A DNA stretch of 64,000 nt from an uncultured Alphaproteobacteria bacterium (GCA_943787175.1 CALSLK010000006.1:372001-436000), one strand, 5' to 3'; counted from the first letter of the stretch, positions 1-9,558 are shown. Program-made: numbers and translations. Notes: generated from the sequence alone by a model not told the origin.

Positions 1-194
1 GCAGGCAAATCGAAGAACGCACGGCTGGTATCGTAAAGCCGCGCCACCAGCGCCTCGTCAAACCGATGTCCCGCAATGACGAAAAACCCGGTCGCCTCGC
101 ACGCCGCACGCACGGCATCGACCACGCGGGCCTCACCAGGCGCGCCACCGTCATACCAGGGCTCAAGATCAATGATGGGAATGGTTGGGGTCAT
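1..194 (-). CDS. 2OG-Fe(II) oxygenase, isopenicillin N synthase-like (N-terminal part)
   Basis: Reading the minus strand from an ATG at 192-194 gives an open frame running off the left edge (64 residues visible). It opens with TPTIPIIDLEPWYDGG and continues to a CEATGFFVIAGH segment, the typical N-terminal (DIOX_N) region of the isopenicillin N synthase / non-haem iron oxygenase family. The catalytic HxD...H part lies outside the window, so the substrate cannot be judged. It is divergent from the FAD oxidoreductase at 244, with about 50 bases between their starts. It is missing from the ORF track because it is cut by the window edge. Confidence 0.75.
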   Translation of the reverse strand, partial: MTPTIPIIDLEPWYDGGAPGEARVVDAVRAACEATGFFVIAGHRFDEALVARLYDTSRAFFDLP

Positions 195-243
195 GGCACG
201 GATCACCCTTGCAGCCGTCCGCCGTTTGCGGAAGGTTTCTTCC

Positions 244-1653
244 ATGACGCTATCCCCGCGAAACAGCCGACGCAATCCGATGCTGCGCGAAGTCGCCGAC
301 CTCGGCCATGTCTGTCCGCGCCTGGAGGGCGAGCACCGGGCCGATCTCTGTATCGTGGGCGGCGGCTATCTGGGCCTTTGGACCGCGCTGGAGATCAAGG
401 CTGCAGAACCTGCACTCGAGATCTGCATTGTCGAGGCCGACATCTGCGGTGGCGGAGCAAGCGGGCGCAATTCCGGCATGGCGCTGCCCTGGTGGACCAA
501 GATCGAGGCTTTGATCGCCCAATGCAGCACGCAGGAGGGTCTGCGCCTGGCCAACGCCTCGGTTGCGGCCATCGACGAGATCACGGCCTTTGCCGACGCA
601 CACAAGTTCGACATCGAGTTCGCCCGTACCGGCTGGTTATGGGGATCAACCTCACCACGTGAGGACGGCCGCTGGGCCGGCATCATCGAAGCGCTGGAGC
701 GCCACGGCCAGGCACCCTTTACCGAACTGGACCGCTCCGGTGTGCAAGCCCTGGTCGATGCACCGGGCTTTCGTGGCGGCGCGTTGGATGCGGCCTGCGC
801 GACCCTGCACCCGGCAAAGCTGGTGCGCGGTCTGCGCCGTGTTGCGCTGGAGCGCGGCATCACGATCTTTGAAGACACCGCCATGACCAACCTCAGGCGC
901 GGCAATCCCGCCCTGGTCGAGACCGATGCCGGGCAGGTCCTGGCCCGGCGCGTGGTCCTTGCCATGAACGCCTGGTCGACCGCGCTGCCCGAACTTGATC
1001 GCGGCATTTTCATCCTCACCAGCGACGATGCGGTGAGCGATCCTGTGCCGGAATTCATGGAACAGCACCGCTGGGCCAACGGACCGATCCTGACCGACAG
1101 TGCCGTCTTTGTTTCAGGCTACCGGCCCATGGCCGACGGTCGTGTCTCGGCCGGGGTCAGCGGCGGCGCCATCGCCTTTGGCCATCTGGGCCGCACCCGC
1201 TGGGAAGGCGCCACCCCGCGCGAAGGCGACATTGCGGCTGCCTTTGCCCGCGGTTTTGGCGAAGGCCACGGCATCACCTTCCGCCATTCCTGGCGTGGGC
1301 CCATTGACCGCACCAGAAGCGGCCTGCCGCTGTTTGGCCCGCTGCCCGGTCACCCCAACATTCATTACGGCTACGGCTTTTCGGGCAACGGCATCGTGGG
1401 CTGCCGTATCGGCGCGCAGATCATGACTTCGCTGGTGCTCGAGCGCGACGACGTCTGGTCAAACAGCGGCCTGGTCCATCCGGTCGAACCCTGGATGCCA
1501 CGAGAACCCATCCGCTACATCGGTGCCCACATGGTCCGCCAGGCCATCCGCCGCCAGGACCACCTCGACCGTCTGGACCGCGACGCCGGCCCCATCACCC
1601 GCAAACTCGCCAGCCTTGCCCCCGGCGGCATCGTCACCACGACCACCGATTAA
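244..1653 (+). CDS. FAD-dependent oxidoreductase (DAO / glycine oxidase-like)
   Basis: The protein (469 residues from the chosen start) has an N-terminal dinucleotide fold with IVGGGYLGLWTALEIK, followed by an acidic residue at the end of the second strand (IVEAD) and the GGGASGRNSG segment typical of the DAO family (PF01266). A C-terminal HYGYGFSGNGIVGCRIGAQ stretch matches the second FAD-contacting region. These enzymes oxidise amines or N-methyl/imino acids in the cytoplasm; the substrate is not evident. The ORF track opens at 76, which would overlap the divergent oxygenase. I prefer ATG 244, which has GGAAGG eight bases upstream. Confidence 0.85.
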   Translation: MTLSPRNSRRNPMLREVADLGHVCPRLEGEHRADLCIVGGGYLGLWTALEIKAAEPALEICIVEADICGGGASGRNSGMALPWWTKIEALIAQCSTQEGLRLANASVAAIDEITAFADAHKFDIEFARTGWLWGSTSPREDGRWAGIIEALERHGQAPFTELDRSGVQALVDAPGFRGGALDAACATLHPAKLVRGLRRVALERGITIFEDTAMTNLRRGNPALVETDAGQVLARRVVLAMNAWSTALPELDRGIFILTSDDAVSDPVPEFMEQHRWANGPILTDSAVFVSGYRPMADGRVSAGVSGGAIAFGHLGRTRWEGATPREGDIAAAFARGFGEGHGITFRHSWRGPIDRTRSGLPLFGPLPGHPNIHYGYGFSGNGIVGCRIGAQIMTSLVLERDDVWSNSGLVHPVEPWMPREPIRYIGAHMVRQAIRRQDHLDRLDRDAGPITRKLASLAPGGIVTTTTD

Positions 1654-1698
1654 GCATGCGCGATGGCAACGATTCCTTTTGCGCATATGAACCAGAAA

Positions 1699-1845
1699 CC
1701 GTCAGACCCGGTTCCGCAACGCGGAAGGGGGGCTGAAGGCACGCGACCGCGTGCCCACGCCGCATGGCGCGAAAGCCAAGCGCGCAACCCGATCAGGTCG
1801 GGTGTAAACTCCGCGCGCACCCGGCGACTGAGGGAACAGAGAAAA
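1699..1845 (-). repeat. Dispersed structured intergenic repeat, copy A
   Basis: The 220-base gap between the oxidoreductase and the cupin gene holds a repeat element that recurs inverted at 24.07-24.18 kb. Two blocks are identical between copies: 22 bases at 1817-1838 (complement of TGTTCCCTCAGTCGCCGGGTGC) and 17 bases at 1766-1782. Beside them sit a perfect hairpin GGCACGCG-AC-CGCGTGCC at 1738-1755 and a second at 1712-1726 (TTCCGC-AAC-GCGGAA). The other copy has hairpins at equivalent places but with different stem sequence. It could be a REP-like element or a transcribed structure; the function is unknown. Confidence 0.7.
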
Positions 1846-1873
1846 CGGGAACAACAGATAAGGAGCCAACCCC

Positions 1874-2236
1874 ATGTCAGAAGTCCGCATCTACAAACGC
1901 GACGCTCTCGACTACAAGACCAGCACCGTTGACGGCACCACGACCCAGGTCTGCCGCGCCATTGGCAGCCCCGTCAGCACCACCATGGGTGCCGGCCACG
2001 AGATCCTCGAGACCGTGCAGGTCCCCTGGACCACGCTCTATGACGAAGTCATCTTCATGACCGAGGGCGAGCTCCACATCCACGCCGACGGCAAGACCAC
2101 CACGGGCGTGGCCGGCGACATCATGTGGCTGCCCAAAGGCACCGAACTCATCTACGACGCCCCCGTCCGCGCCGCCTATTTCTACGCCCTCTATCCCGTC
2201 GACTGGGCCGCCCAGAACGGCATGGAAGAGCCCTGA
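1874..2236 (+). CDS. Cupin-domain protein, EutQ-like
   Basis: A 120-residue single-domain protein. The central strand pattern with TLYDEVIFMTEGELHIHADG followed by GDIMWLPKGTELIYDAP fits the two conserved cupin motifs, closest in style to small EutQ-like (ethanolamine utilisation) cupins. The first motif has HIHADG in place of the classical paired histidines, so metal binding is uncertain. The start is supported by AAGGAG about nine bases upstream. It follows the FAD oxidoreductase on the same strand after the repeat element and could share its metabolic context, but the substrate is not predictable. Confidence 0.75.
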   Translation: MSEVRIYKRDALDYKTSTVDGTTTQVCRAIGSPVSTTMGAGHEILETVQVPWTTLYDEVIFMTEGELHIHADGKTTTGVAGDIMWLPKGTELIYDAPVRAAYFYALYPVDWAAQNGMEEP

Positions 2237-2245
2237 AGCCAGGCG

Positions 2246-3004
2246 TTAGAACTTGCCGTTGTTGTTCACCCATTCCGAGCGCGGGGCGATGGCTTCGATG
2301 GTGTTCCAGTGCTCAACAATCCTGCCATCCGCCAGCCGATAGAGGTCATGGATGGCCGAATGCACATCGTCACGGAAGCCTTCGTTGACGGAGAGAACGA
2401 AGTTGCCTTCGGCGAGCAGGCGGTGGTTCCGGTCGTAACGGATCACCGGGCCTTCGCCTGCTCCAGACATCAGGAAGGCGCTTAGCGCGGGCAGGCCGTC
2501 ACCGCTGAGGGGGCTGTGCTCGGTATAGAGGTCGGCATCGGCGAAATCGGCGATGGCTTCGAATCGCTGCCCGACCAGCACGGTCTCCACAAAAGCCCGG
2601 ACAATCTCCCGGTTGACCTCAGTCAACGCGTGATCCACCGCATCGACTGGCCCATCGACCATCGTGTGACCGGAACCATTGGGCCCCTTCCTGGGCTGGA
2701 TGTTGTCCCAGTGTTCAACGACAGGATCGTTCTCGAACCGGAAGATTTCGAAACCGACTCTGGGACTGCCGAAATCGTACTCGGTATGGCCAAAGACGAA
2801 ATCGCCGTCTTCGAAGGCACGCACGATGTTGACCCTGGGTGAACGCTCGGAGAGACGTTTGAACAGATCAGCCAGACCCTCGCTGCCATCATGGGTTTGC
2901 GGGTTGTGCTGAATGTAGGTTTGCGTGCTGACAACCGCGACCGCTTCGGTCTGCCCGGTTTCGATCGATTTCAGCAGTGCGCGGATCTGGTCCTTGCGGT
3001 TCAT
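2246..3004 (-). CDS. Tandem SnoaL-like / NTF2-fold protein
   Basis: 252 residues containing two recognisable copies of one NTF2-like unit. The first has YIQHNPQTHDG ... GFEIFRFENDPVVEHWDNIQ (about residues 30-105). The second has YTEHSPLSGDG ... DLYRLADGRIVEHWNTIEAI (about 160-245). The shared EHW-D/N-xI ending and the xxHxP segment are typical of SnoaL-like polyketide-cyclase/hydrolase folds. It lies two bases downstream of the SDR gene in the same orientation, so the two are probably co-transcribed after purH. The pairing suggests a small-molecule modification step, but no specific reaction can be assigned. Confidence 0.75.
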   Translation of the reverse strand: MNRKDQIRALLKSIETGQTEAVAVVSTQTYIQHNPQTHDGSEGLADLFKRLSERSPRVNIVRAFEDGDFVFGHTEYDFGSPRVGFEIFRFENDPVVEHWDNIQPRKGPNGSGHTMVDGPVDAVDHALTEVNREIVRAFVETVLVGQRFEAIADFADADLYTEHSPLSGDGLPALSAFLMSGAGEGPVIRYDRNHRLLAEGNFVLSVNEGFRDDVHSAIHDLYRLADGRIVEHWNTIEAIAPRSEWVNNNGKF

Positions 3005-3006
3005 GT

Positions 3007-3804
3007 TTACAGCCCCACCGGTGTGCCGCCCGAAATCGGGATGGCGGCGCCGGTCATGTAGGATGAAGCCGGTGATGCCAGGTACGCAATGGCGTCGGCA
3101 ATCTCGGCACAGGTTCCCGCACGTCGCAGGGCAACACCGGCATAACGTTCACGCTTCATGGCCTCGACGCTGATGTTGCGTTCACCGGCCAGGCGCTGGT
3201 TTGCGCCTTCGTGCATGTCGGTGGCGACATAACCCGGACACACCGCATTGCAGCGTATGCCATGTTCACCGTATTCGGCTGCGATTGTTTTGGTCAGGCC
3301 GATGACCCCGTGTTTGGTGGCCGTATAGGCCCCGAACCCGGCCTCGGCACCCAGACCACCGGTCGATGCGTTGTTGACGATTGCGCCGCCGCCCGCCTTG
3401 ACCATGATGGGCAGGACGGCACGACAGAACAGGGCGGGGCCTTTCAGGTTGACCGCGAAGCTCAGGTCCCAGTGTTCGGGTTCAATGTCCCCAAACGGCA
3501 GGGCGCCGACGGTAGTGCCGGCATTGTTGACCAGGATATCGGGCCCGCCGAAACGCTCCGCGCATTGGGCAACACAAGTGGTGATCTGATCAGCTTTGGT
3601 CACATCAACTGCAACCGCCAGGGCGCGGCGACCCAGCGCTTCGATCTCTGCGACAAGTTGCGCCAGGCCCGGTGAGACCGTCACATCGGTGACAACGACA
3701 TTAGCGCCAAGTTCGGCCAGTCGCAGGGCCGTGGCATAACCGATGCCGTCAGGCCTGCCGGTTCCTGTAACGATGGCGACCATGCCCGCAAGACTGTTTT
3801 CCAT
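3007..3804 (-). CDS. Short-chain dehydrogenase/reductase (SDR)
   Basis: 265-residue classical SDR. The cofactor-binding turn reads TGTGRPDGIGYA near residue 14, the structural NNAG appears as LVNNAGTT, and the catalytic Ser-Tyr-Lys set is visible as NNAST followed by YTATKHG. The later CPGYVATDM segment matches the PG motif. It uses NAD(P)H to reduce a ketone or oxidise an alcohol; the acidic residue after the second strand (VVTDV) favours NAD(H), by family knowledge. It sits eight bases downstream of purH and directly upstream of the SnoaL-like gene. Confidence 0.85.
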   Translation of the reverse strand: MENSLAGMVAIVTGTGRPDGIGYATALRLAELGANVVVTDVTVSPGLAQLVAEIEALGRRALAVAVDVTKADQITTCVAQCAERFGGPDILVNNAGTTVGALPFGDIEPEHWDLSFAVNLKGPALFCRAVLPIMVKAGGGAIVNNASTGGLGAEAGFGAYTATKHGVIGLTKTIAAEYGEHGIRCNAVCPGYVATDMHEGANQRLAGERNISVEAMKRERYAGVALRRAGTCAEIADAIAYLASPASSYMTGAAIPISGGTPVGL

Positions 3805-3812
3805 GGGGACGC

Positions 3813-5369
3813 CTAGTGCCGGAAGTGACGCATGCCGGTCATGACCATGGCCATTCCGCGTTCGTTGGCTGCTGCGATGACTTCCTCATCGCGCATGGAA
3901 CCCCCGGGCTGGATCGCGGCGGTTGCACCGCCTTCGGCAGCTTCAATCAGGCCATCGGCAAACGGGAAGAAAGCGTCTGATGCCACGACGGCACCCTCGA
4001 CCGAGAGCCCCGCGCGCTCGGCTTTCTGGCGCGCAATGACAGCACTGTCGAGGCGGCTCATCTGGCCTGCACCAATGCCCACGCTGGCCAGATCACGGGC
4101 ATAGACGATGGCGTTGGATTTGACGTGTTTGGCGATGCGGAAGGCAAACAGCATGTCGGCCATCTCGGCCTCGCTGGGCTGGCGCTCCGTAACGACCTTC
4201 ATTTCGGTTTCAGGCACACGCCCGTTATCGCGGGTCTGGACCAGCAGGCCACTTGCCAGGCTGCGCACGGTCAACCCGGGCGAACGCGGGTCCGGCATGT
4301 CCTTGGTCAGCAGCACGCGCAGGTTTTTCTTTTCGGCAAGAACCATCAGGGCCTCATCGCTGGCACCGGGCGCAATCACGACTTCGGTGAAGACCTCGAT
4401 GATGGCGCGGGCAGTTTTTTCATCCAGCTTGCGGTTGGACGCAACAATGCCGCCAAAGGCGCTGGTGGCATCACAGGCCAGCGCCCGAGCATGGGCCTGC
4501 GCCAGGGTTTCGCCCAGCGCGACACCGCAGGGATTGGCGTGTTTGATGATGGCGATGGCGGGTTTATCGAACTCCGCAACCAGTTCAAACGCGGCGTCGG
4601 TATCGTTGAGATTGTTGAAGCTGAGTTCCTTGCCGCCGACCTGGCGCGCCGTGGCAATGCCGGGGCGCTGGGTGCCGTCGCCATAAAACGCTGCTTCCTG
4701 ATGCGGGTTCTCGCCATAACGCAGGCGCTTGTTGCGCGCTCCGGCAAAGCTGATGCGCCGGGGAAAGGTCTCACCGGCCTCCTGACTGAAGCGCCGCGCA
4801 ATGGCAGCATCATAGGCTGCCGTGCGGCCATAAGCCGTGGCGGCAAGCTGGCGGCGCAGCTCCAGTGGCGTGGCCCCACCGTTCTTTTCCATATCCGAGA
4901 GCACCCGCGCGTAGTCTGCCGGGTCCACCACAACCGCAACAAAGGCATGGTTCTTGGCGGCTGAGCGGATCATGGCAGGCCCGCCGATATCGACATTCTC
5001 GACAATCTCGTCCCAGGCCGCACCGCGGCCCACCGTCGCCTCGAAGGGATAGAGGTTCACCACAACCAGATCGATGGCACCGATGCCATGCTCTTCCATT
5101 GCCGCCACATGGGAGTCCAGATCACGCCGCGCCAGAATGCCACCATGCACGGTGGGGTGGAGCGTCTTCACGCGCCCGTCCATCATCTCAGGAAACCCGG
5201 TGAGATCAGCAACCTCCCTGACCGGAAGCCCCGCCTCGGCGATCGCCTTGGCCGTCCCCCCGGTCGAGATCAGCTCGACCCCGTGGTCATGCAGCGCGTG
5301 GGCAAACTCGGCCAGCCCCGTCTTGTCGGAAACCGAAAGCAGCGCACGTTTGATCAGGACATCGGACAT
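3813..5369 (-). CDS. purH: Bifunctional AICAR formyltransferase / IMP cyclohydrolase
   Basis: 518 residues, the normal length for PurH, catalysing the last two steps of purine synthesis (AICAR to FAICAR to IMP). The N-terminal MGS-like IMP cyclohydrolase domain opens with [12 protein letters not shown] and carries the [12 protein letters not shown] motif. The formyltransferase domain carries [11 protein letters not shown] and the C-terminal [12 protein letters not shown]...[11 protein letters not shown] ending. The start at 5369 matches the family consensus. The SDR and SnoaL-like genes follow within a few bases, giving a probable three-gene transcript. Confidence 0.97.
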   Translation of the reverse strand: MSDVLIKRALLSVSDKTGLAEFAHALHDHGVELISTGGTAKAIAEAGLPVREVADLTGFPEMMDGRVKTLHPTVHGGILARRDLDSHVAAMEEHGIGAIDLVVVNLYPFEATVGRGAAWDEIVENVDIGGPAMIRSAAKNHAFVAVVVDPADYARVLSDMEKNGGATPLELRRQLAATAYGRTAAYDAAIARRFSQEAGETFPRRISFAGARNKRLRYGENPHQEAAFYGDGTQRPGIATARQVGGKELSFNNLNDTDAAFELVAEFDKPAIAIIKHANPCGVALGETLAQAHARALACDATSAFGGIVASNRKLDEKTARAIIEVFTEVVIAPGASDEALMVLAEKKNLRVLLTKDMPDPRSPGLTVRSLASGLLVQTRDNGRVPETEMKVVTERQPSEAEMADMLFAFRIAKHVKSNAIVYARDLASVGIGAGQMSRLDSAVIARQKAERAGLSVEGAVVASDAFFPFADGLIEAAEGGATAAIQPGGSMRDEEVIAAANERGMAMVMTGMRHFRH

Positions 5370-5469
5370 GGTTTCACCGGAGCAGAAAGAGGAGCCGGAG
5401 TGATAGCCGACCGGCGCGCGCGATCAAAGGGTGCGATGCTGTGGGATGTGGGGAGAGAAGCACCCTTGG

Positions 5470-6009
5470 TTATTCAGGCAACAGGCTTTGCGGTGCGTTG
5501 TCTCTGACAAGGGATCCCGTGCAGGTCCAGGGTGCGTCATCGGGAAGGCCTGAAACCTCCATGGCGATTTCGATGACCGAGCCATCGGGCAGGTTGCGCC
5601 AGGACCAGGTGGTGGTGCCCGGGCACGGCTCGCTCAAACAGGCCAGGGTATCGGTATCCACGCCATGCGCGGGGCCGTGGCGTGCCGTCACCTCGGCAAC
5701 CAGGGCAGGGCAGGATGCCTGATGACCGTTCCGGGCGGCCATGTCGATGCGGTAGAGGCCGTCGCGTCCGATCAGAAAGAAAACATCAAATAGCCCGTCG
5801 CCCACCGAATCTTCCATGGCAAGCACCGCACCTGCTGCATTCTGCACCGGGCCCGCAATCTCGGTCGCAGGGACCAGACGGGATGCGGAGTAGGTCACGG
5901 TCATGACCTCAGCCATCGTCATGCCCCATGTGGTGTTCTCCCACTCGGCTCTGGCCGCGTCGGCGATCATGAGCAGAAATGGAAGAAGCAGGCAGAAGGT
6001 CTGACGCAT
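5470..6009 (-). CDS. Secreted hypothetical protein
   Basis: 179 residues with a clear signal peptide (MRQTFCLLLPFLLMIADAARA, predicted cleavage after ARA). The mature part has four cysteines (SCPAL, LACLSEPC, WTCTG) that could form disulfides in the periplasm. No family was recognised; the segment WENTTWGMTMAEVM loosely resembles secreted domains that begin with a W-G-M pattern. It lies between purH and rho on the same strand with its own roughly 100-base gaps, so it is probably transcribed separately. Confidence 0.6.
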   Translation of the reverse strand: MRQTFCLLLPFLLMIADAARAEWENTTWGMTMAEVMTVTYSASRLVPATEIAGPVQNAAGAVLAMEDSVGDGLFDVFFLIGRDGLYRIDMAARNGHQASCPALVAEVTARHGPAHGVDTDTLACLSEPCPGTTTWSWRNLPDGSVIEIAMEVSGLPDDAPWTCTGSLVRDNAPQSLLPE

Positions 6010-6072
6010 GAAACGACGGTGCCGTGTGCAGAACGCGCCGTCAAACCCTCACAATTGACACCCCGAAACGAA

Positions 6073-6094
6073 GATGGGTCCCGAAGGGCCCATC
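6073..6094 (-). terminator. Hairpin downstream of rho
   Basis: On the minus strand the sequence folds as GATGGGCCC-TTCG-GGACCCATC (one mismatch), a stable stem closed by a UUCG tetraloop, ending 9 bases past the rho stop codon. It is followed by TTCGTTTCGG rather than a clean U-run, so it may be an RNA 3'-end stabiliser as much as an intrinsic terminator. Confidence 0.5.
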
Positions 6095-6102
6095 AAACGT
6101 CG

Positions 6103-7425
6103 TTACGTGTTCATCGAATCGAAGAACTCGTCGTTGTTCTTGGTGTGCTTGAGTTTCTCCATGAGGAACTCCATGGCGTCCACGGGGCCCATGGGCATCA
6201 GGATACGGCGCAGGACCCACATCTTGGAGAGTTGGCCCTTGCTGACCAGGAGCTCTTCCTTGCGGGTGCCGGATTTGCCGATGTCGATCGCGGGGAAGAT
6301 ACGCTTGTCGGCGATCTTGCGGTCCATGACGATTTCGGAGTTACCCGTGCCCTTGAACTCTTCGAAGATGACCTCGTCCATGCGGGACCCGGTGTCGATC
6401 AGCGCCGTGGCGATGATCGTGAGGCTTCCCCCGCCTTCGATGTTACGGGCGGCGCCAAAGAAACGCTTGGGACGCTGCAGGGCGTTGGCATCAACACCAC
6501 CGGTCAACACCTTGCCCGAGCTTGGCACCACCGTGTTGTAGGCACGCGCCAGGCGGGTGATCGAATCCAGCAGGATCACAACATCATGCTTCTGCTCGAC
6601 CAGGCGCTTGGCCTTTTCGATCATCATTTCAGAAACTGCGACATGGCGCGTGGGCGGCTCATCGAAGGTCGAGGCAATGACCTCACCCTTGACCTGGCGC
6701 TGCATGTCGGTGACTTCCTCGGGCCGTTCATCGATGAGCAGGACCAGCAGGTAGACTTCCGGATGGTTGGCTTCAATGGCGTGCGCGATGTTCTGCATCA
6801 GCACCGTCTTGCCCGCGCGCGGGGGGCTGGTGAGCAGAGCGCGCTGGCCCTTGCCCAGCGGAGAAACCAGTTCGATCACGCGGGTCGAAAGGTCCTCTCG
6901 TGTCGGGTCCTGGATCTCCAGATTGAGCTTTTCTTCAGGGTAGAGCGGCGTGAGGTTGTCGAACGGCACGCGGTATCGCGTGGTTTCGGGATCCTCGAAA
7001 TTGATGTGGTTGACCTTCAGCAGCGCAAAGTAACGCTCGTTGTCCTTGGGGCTGCGGATCTGGCCTTCGACTGTGTCGCCGGTCTTGAGCGCAAAGCGGC
7101 GCATCTGGCTGGGACTGACATAGATGTCATCGGGTCCGGGCAGATAATTTGATTCGGGGCTTCGCAGGAAGCCGAAGCCATCGGGCAGGATTTCAAGCAC
7201 GCCGCGCCCGAAGATCGGGACATCCTGTTCGGCCATCTCTTTCAAGATGGCGAACATCAGGTCCTGCTTGCGCAGCACGCTGGCACTTTCAATGCCCAGT
7301 TCCTCGCCAAAGGCCAGAAGGTCTTCTGGCTTGCGCTCCTTCAGTTCCTGAAGGCTGAGCGAGGTGTATTCAGAGGCATTCGCGACGACAGACTCGTCGG
7401 GTGTTTCAGATTCTGTAACGGTCAT
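6103..7425 (-). CDS. rho: Transcription termination factor Rho
   Basis: 440 residues. The N-terminal Rho domain ([22 protein letters not shown]), the RNA-binding cold-shock-like domain ([25 protein letters not shown]) and the hexameric ATPase core with Walker [13 protein letters not shown] and the Walker B/Q-loop segment [16 protein letters not shown] are all intact. The C-terminal R-loop region [24 protein letters not shown] is also complete. There is a short extra N-terminal tail of about 25 residues before the usual start of homology. rho next to the hem genes left of the origin is standard in alphaproteobacteria. Confidence 0.97.
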   Translation of the reverse strand: MTVTESETPDESVVANASEYTSLSLQELKERKPEDLLAFGEELGIESASVLRKQDLMFAILKEMAEQDVPIFGRGVLEILPDGFGFLRSPESNYLPGPDDIYVSPSQMRRFALKTGDTVEGQIRSPKDNERYFALLKVNHINFEDPETTRYRVPFDNLTPLYPEEKLNLEIQDPTREDLSTRVIELVSPLGKGQRALLTSPPRAGKTVLMQNIAHAIEANHPEVYLLVLLIDERPEEVTDMQRQVKGEVIASTFDEPPTRHVAVSEMMIEKAKRLVEQKHDVVILLDSITRLARAYNTVVPSSGKVLTGGVDANALQRPKRFFGAARNIEGGGSLTIIATALIDTGSRMDEVIFEEFKGTGNSEIVMDRKIADKRIFPAIDIGKSGTRKEELLVSKGQLSKMWVLRRILMPMGPVDAMEFLMEKLKHTKNNDEFFDSMNT

Positions 7426-7646
7426 GTGGGACCTTGTATTGGGCGACAGGGAGAATTCCCGCGGGTCGCCTGAATTGAAAATCGTGGGGTTACGCTGGTC
7501 GAACCGGCCCGGTGGCAGAACGCCTGGGCCCTGGGTCGCTAACCGGTCTGATGCCGGTTGTTGCGCTTGAGCAGAAACCTAGAAATAGGCGCGGACCGTG
7601 CGGGAGTCAACGGCAACAAGATGACGAAGTCGTTAAAGATGGCACC
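7426..7646. other. Gap upstream of rho
   Basis: About 220 bases between rho and the small membrane-protein gene. It must hold the rho leader. I see no open frame with family character, no tRNA and no clear regulatory fold. Rho leaders are autoregulated in other bacteria, but nothing in this sequence demonstrates it here. Confidence 0.4.
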
Positions 7647-8075
7647 CTACTTGCCGGCAACCAGTGCCGGATCGTTTTTCAGGATGCACCACAGACCCAC
7701 CGCAGCGGGCCATGCGGCCCACAGACCCCAGGGCACGAACAGGGTCAGCGTGCCAGTCAGGCTGGCAGGTGAGAAACTTACATCGTTACCGGCGATATCA
7801 CCGATCAGGTGCACGAACACCACCATGGCAAGCGCCAACACCAGGGCGACCAGGAACGACGCGGCCAGGAATGCGCGCAACATGGAAAGCCCGCTTTTGT
7901 CTATAAACGCCAGGCCCAGCTTCAGCGTGAAGATGGCACCGATGAACGGCAGCAGAAGCGGGAAGGCAAACATCAGGGACTGGATCGAATAGGGCCAGAC
8001 CATCATGTAGGCGATGAGCGAGAAGAGGCCACCCAGCATGACAGCCTTGGACCAGAGTTGCGGTGTCGTTTTCAT
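7647..8075 (-). CDS. Small membrane protein of unknown function
   Basis: 142 residues dominated by four hydrophobic segments (about residues 10-30, 32-52, 66-90 and 108-128), so an inner-membrane protein with both ends probably on one side. No catalytic motif was seen and no family was recognised. Its ATG overlaps the stop codon of hemJ (ATGA), which places it as the last gene of the hemE-hemH-hemJ operon and suggests translational coupling. Confidence 0.65.
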   Translation of the reverse strand: MKTTPQLWSKAVMLGGLFSLIAYMMVWPYSIQSLMFAFPLLLPFIGAIFTLKLGLAFIDKSGLSMLRAFLAASFLVALVLALAMVVFVHLIGDIAGNDVSFSPASLTGTLTLFVPWGLWAAWPAAVGLWCILKNDPALVAGK

Positions 8076-8524
8076 CAGAAGGGTTTTACCACGACCATGA
8101 TGACAATCAGCACCATCAAAACGGCGGGTACCTCGTTCACGAATTTATAGAAGCGCGCCGAATGGGTGTTGCGGTCTTCGGCAAAGGCACGACGCCAGCG
8201 CGACAGCTGGCCGTGCAGGCCCGACATCACCAGGACGGCGATGAGTTTCACGATCCACCAACCCTCGCTCCAGATTGCCATGCCGCGATCAAAAAACAGC
8301 AGGCCGCCCAGCAGGAAAACCAGAATCATGGCCGGATTAATGATGCCGCGCAGCAGGCGCCGTTCCATCACCTTGAAGGTTTCAGACTGCACGGAGCCTT
8401 TTTCGGCATCGACGTGATAGGCAAACAGGCGCGGCAGATAGAGCATGCCTGCCATCCAGGCGATCACAGCGATGATGTGAAAGGCCTTCACCCAGAGATA
8501 GGCACCACCCAGGAACCCTTCCAT
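8075..8524 (-). CDS. hemJ: Protoporphyrinogen IX oxidase HemJ
   Basis: From the chosen ATG at 8524 this is a 149-residue protein with four membrane segments. The HemJ signatures are present: YLWVKAFHIIAVIAWMAGMLYLPRLFAYHV early in the protein and GIINPAMILVFLLGG plus WWIVKLIAVLVMSGLHG later, including the conserved histidines expected to bind haem. HemJ converts protoporphyrinogen IX to protoporphyrin IX in the membrane, just before ferrochelatase. The ORF-track start at 8569 would add 15 residues overlapping hemH. The ATG used here lies directly after the hemH stop. Confidence 0.9.
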   Translation of the reverse strand: MEGFLGGAYLWVKAFHIIAVIAWMAGMLYLPRLFAYHVDAEKGSVQSETFKVMERRLLRGIINPAMILVFLLGGLLFFDRGMAIWSEGWWIVKLIAVLVMSGLHGQLSRWRRAFAEDRNTHSARFYKFVNEVPAVLMVLIVIMVVVKPF

Positions 8525-8526
8525 GA

Positions 8527-9558
8527 TCAGGCCTCCATGCAGGGGCATTTGCCCCAGTCGGCAGGACATAGACGCCGGCCGGAATCAGGGCCCAGTTCAG
8601 GGGCATCAGGTGCCAGCGTGGTGCGAACGATCTGGGCCAACCCGTCGATGAAGGCTGCTTCGACCCCCAGTGCCGGGACCCGGATATAGGGCTGGCAGTT
8701 GTTCTCGTGGGCCATCTCGGCATATTCGATATCGAGTTCGACCAGGGTTTCGGAATGCTCCGAAACGAAAGCAATCGGCACCACAACAGCACCCTTGCCA
8801 TCGCCACCAGCACGTTTGATTTCGTCATCGGTCGAAGGCCCGATCCAGGTCAGGGGGCCAACGCGGGACTGGTAGCAGACCTGCCAATCGAGATCGGGTT
8901 TTGCCAGTCGCGCAACCACGGCCGCCGCGGTCTGTTCGATCTGCCACTGATAGGGATCGCCCGCCTTGACGATTTTTTCGGGCAGGCCATGGGCTGAAAA
9001 CAACACGCGCACCGGCTGGTCACCGGCATGCTCAAGGGCACGTTCCAGCAGGGCGGCATGGGCCGTGATCAGACCGTCATGCATGGGGTAACAGCACACG
9101 GCTTTGGTCGGCGCCTTGATCCCTGCCTTTGCCGCAGCGCGGTGCCAGGCTTTCAGGGATGACCCCGTCGTGGTGGTTGAGAACTGCGGATAAAGCGGCA
9201 GCAGGACAACCCGGTCAGGCCCGAATGCAGCAACCTCGCGGGCCGCCTCGTCTGCCATGGGATGCCAGTAGCGCATGGCGATGAAGACCTTTGTTGCTTC
9301 ACCGCCCAGAGCTGTTTCAAGTCCGGCTGCCTGGGCTCGGGTCTCCTCGAGCAACGGAGATTTTCCGCCGATCAGTGCATAGATCTTCCGCGCTTCCTTC
9401 TGGCGTTTGTTGGAAATATAGGAAGCCAGCATCGGGCGCAGAGGCCAGGGCAGACCGATGATGGCTGGATCGTTGAAGAGGTTGCCCAGAAACGGCTGAA
9501 TGGCATCGGGCGAATCGGGGCCACCCAGATTGAACAGCACCACCGCCGTGCGGGTCAC
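8527..9558 (-). CDS. hemH: Ferrochelatase
   Basis: 343 residues, full length for the family. It begins with TAVVLFNLGGPDSPDAIQPFL, and carries the active-site stretch VLFSAHGLPEKIVKAGDPY with the catalytic histidine and the later SRVGPLTWIGPSTDDEI segment. It inserts Fe2+ into protoporphyrin IX, the last step of haem b synthesis. The start is a GTG overlapping the hemE stop as GTGA, and hemJ follows at once, so three late haem-pathway steps are translationally coupled. Confidence 0.95.
   Translation of the reverse strand: MTRTAVVLFNLGGPDSPDAIQPFLGNLFNDPAIIGLPWPLRPMLASYISNKRQKEARKIYALIGGKSPLLEETRAQAAGLETALGGEATKVFIAMRYWHPMADEAAREVAAFGPDRVVLLPLYPQFSTTTTGSSLKAWHRAAAKAGIKAPTKAVCCYPMHDGLITAHAALLERALEHAGDQPVRVLFSAHGLPEKIVKAGDPYQWQIEQTAAAVVARLAKPDLDWQVCYQSRVGPLTWIGPSTDDEIKRAGGDGKGAVVVPIAFVSEHSETLVELDIEYAEMAHENNCQPYIRVPALGVEAAFIDGLAQIVRTTLAPDAPELGPDSGRRLCPADWGKCPCMEA

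Noticed and set aside
6019-7152. 377-residue plus-strand ORF opposite rho
   Set aside because: Antisense shadow of rho with no recognisable motif.
8382-8828. Minus-strand ORF with RNA-like basic composition between hemH and hemJ
   Set aside because: It is an out-of-frame reading of hemH and hemJ, both of which are intact.
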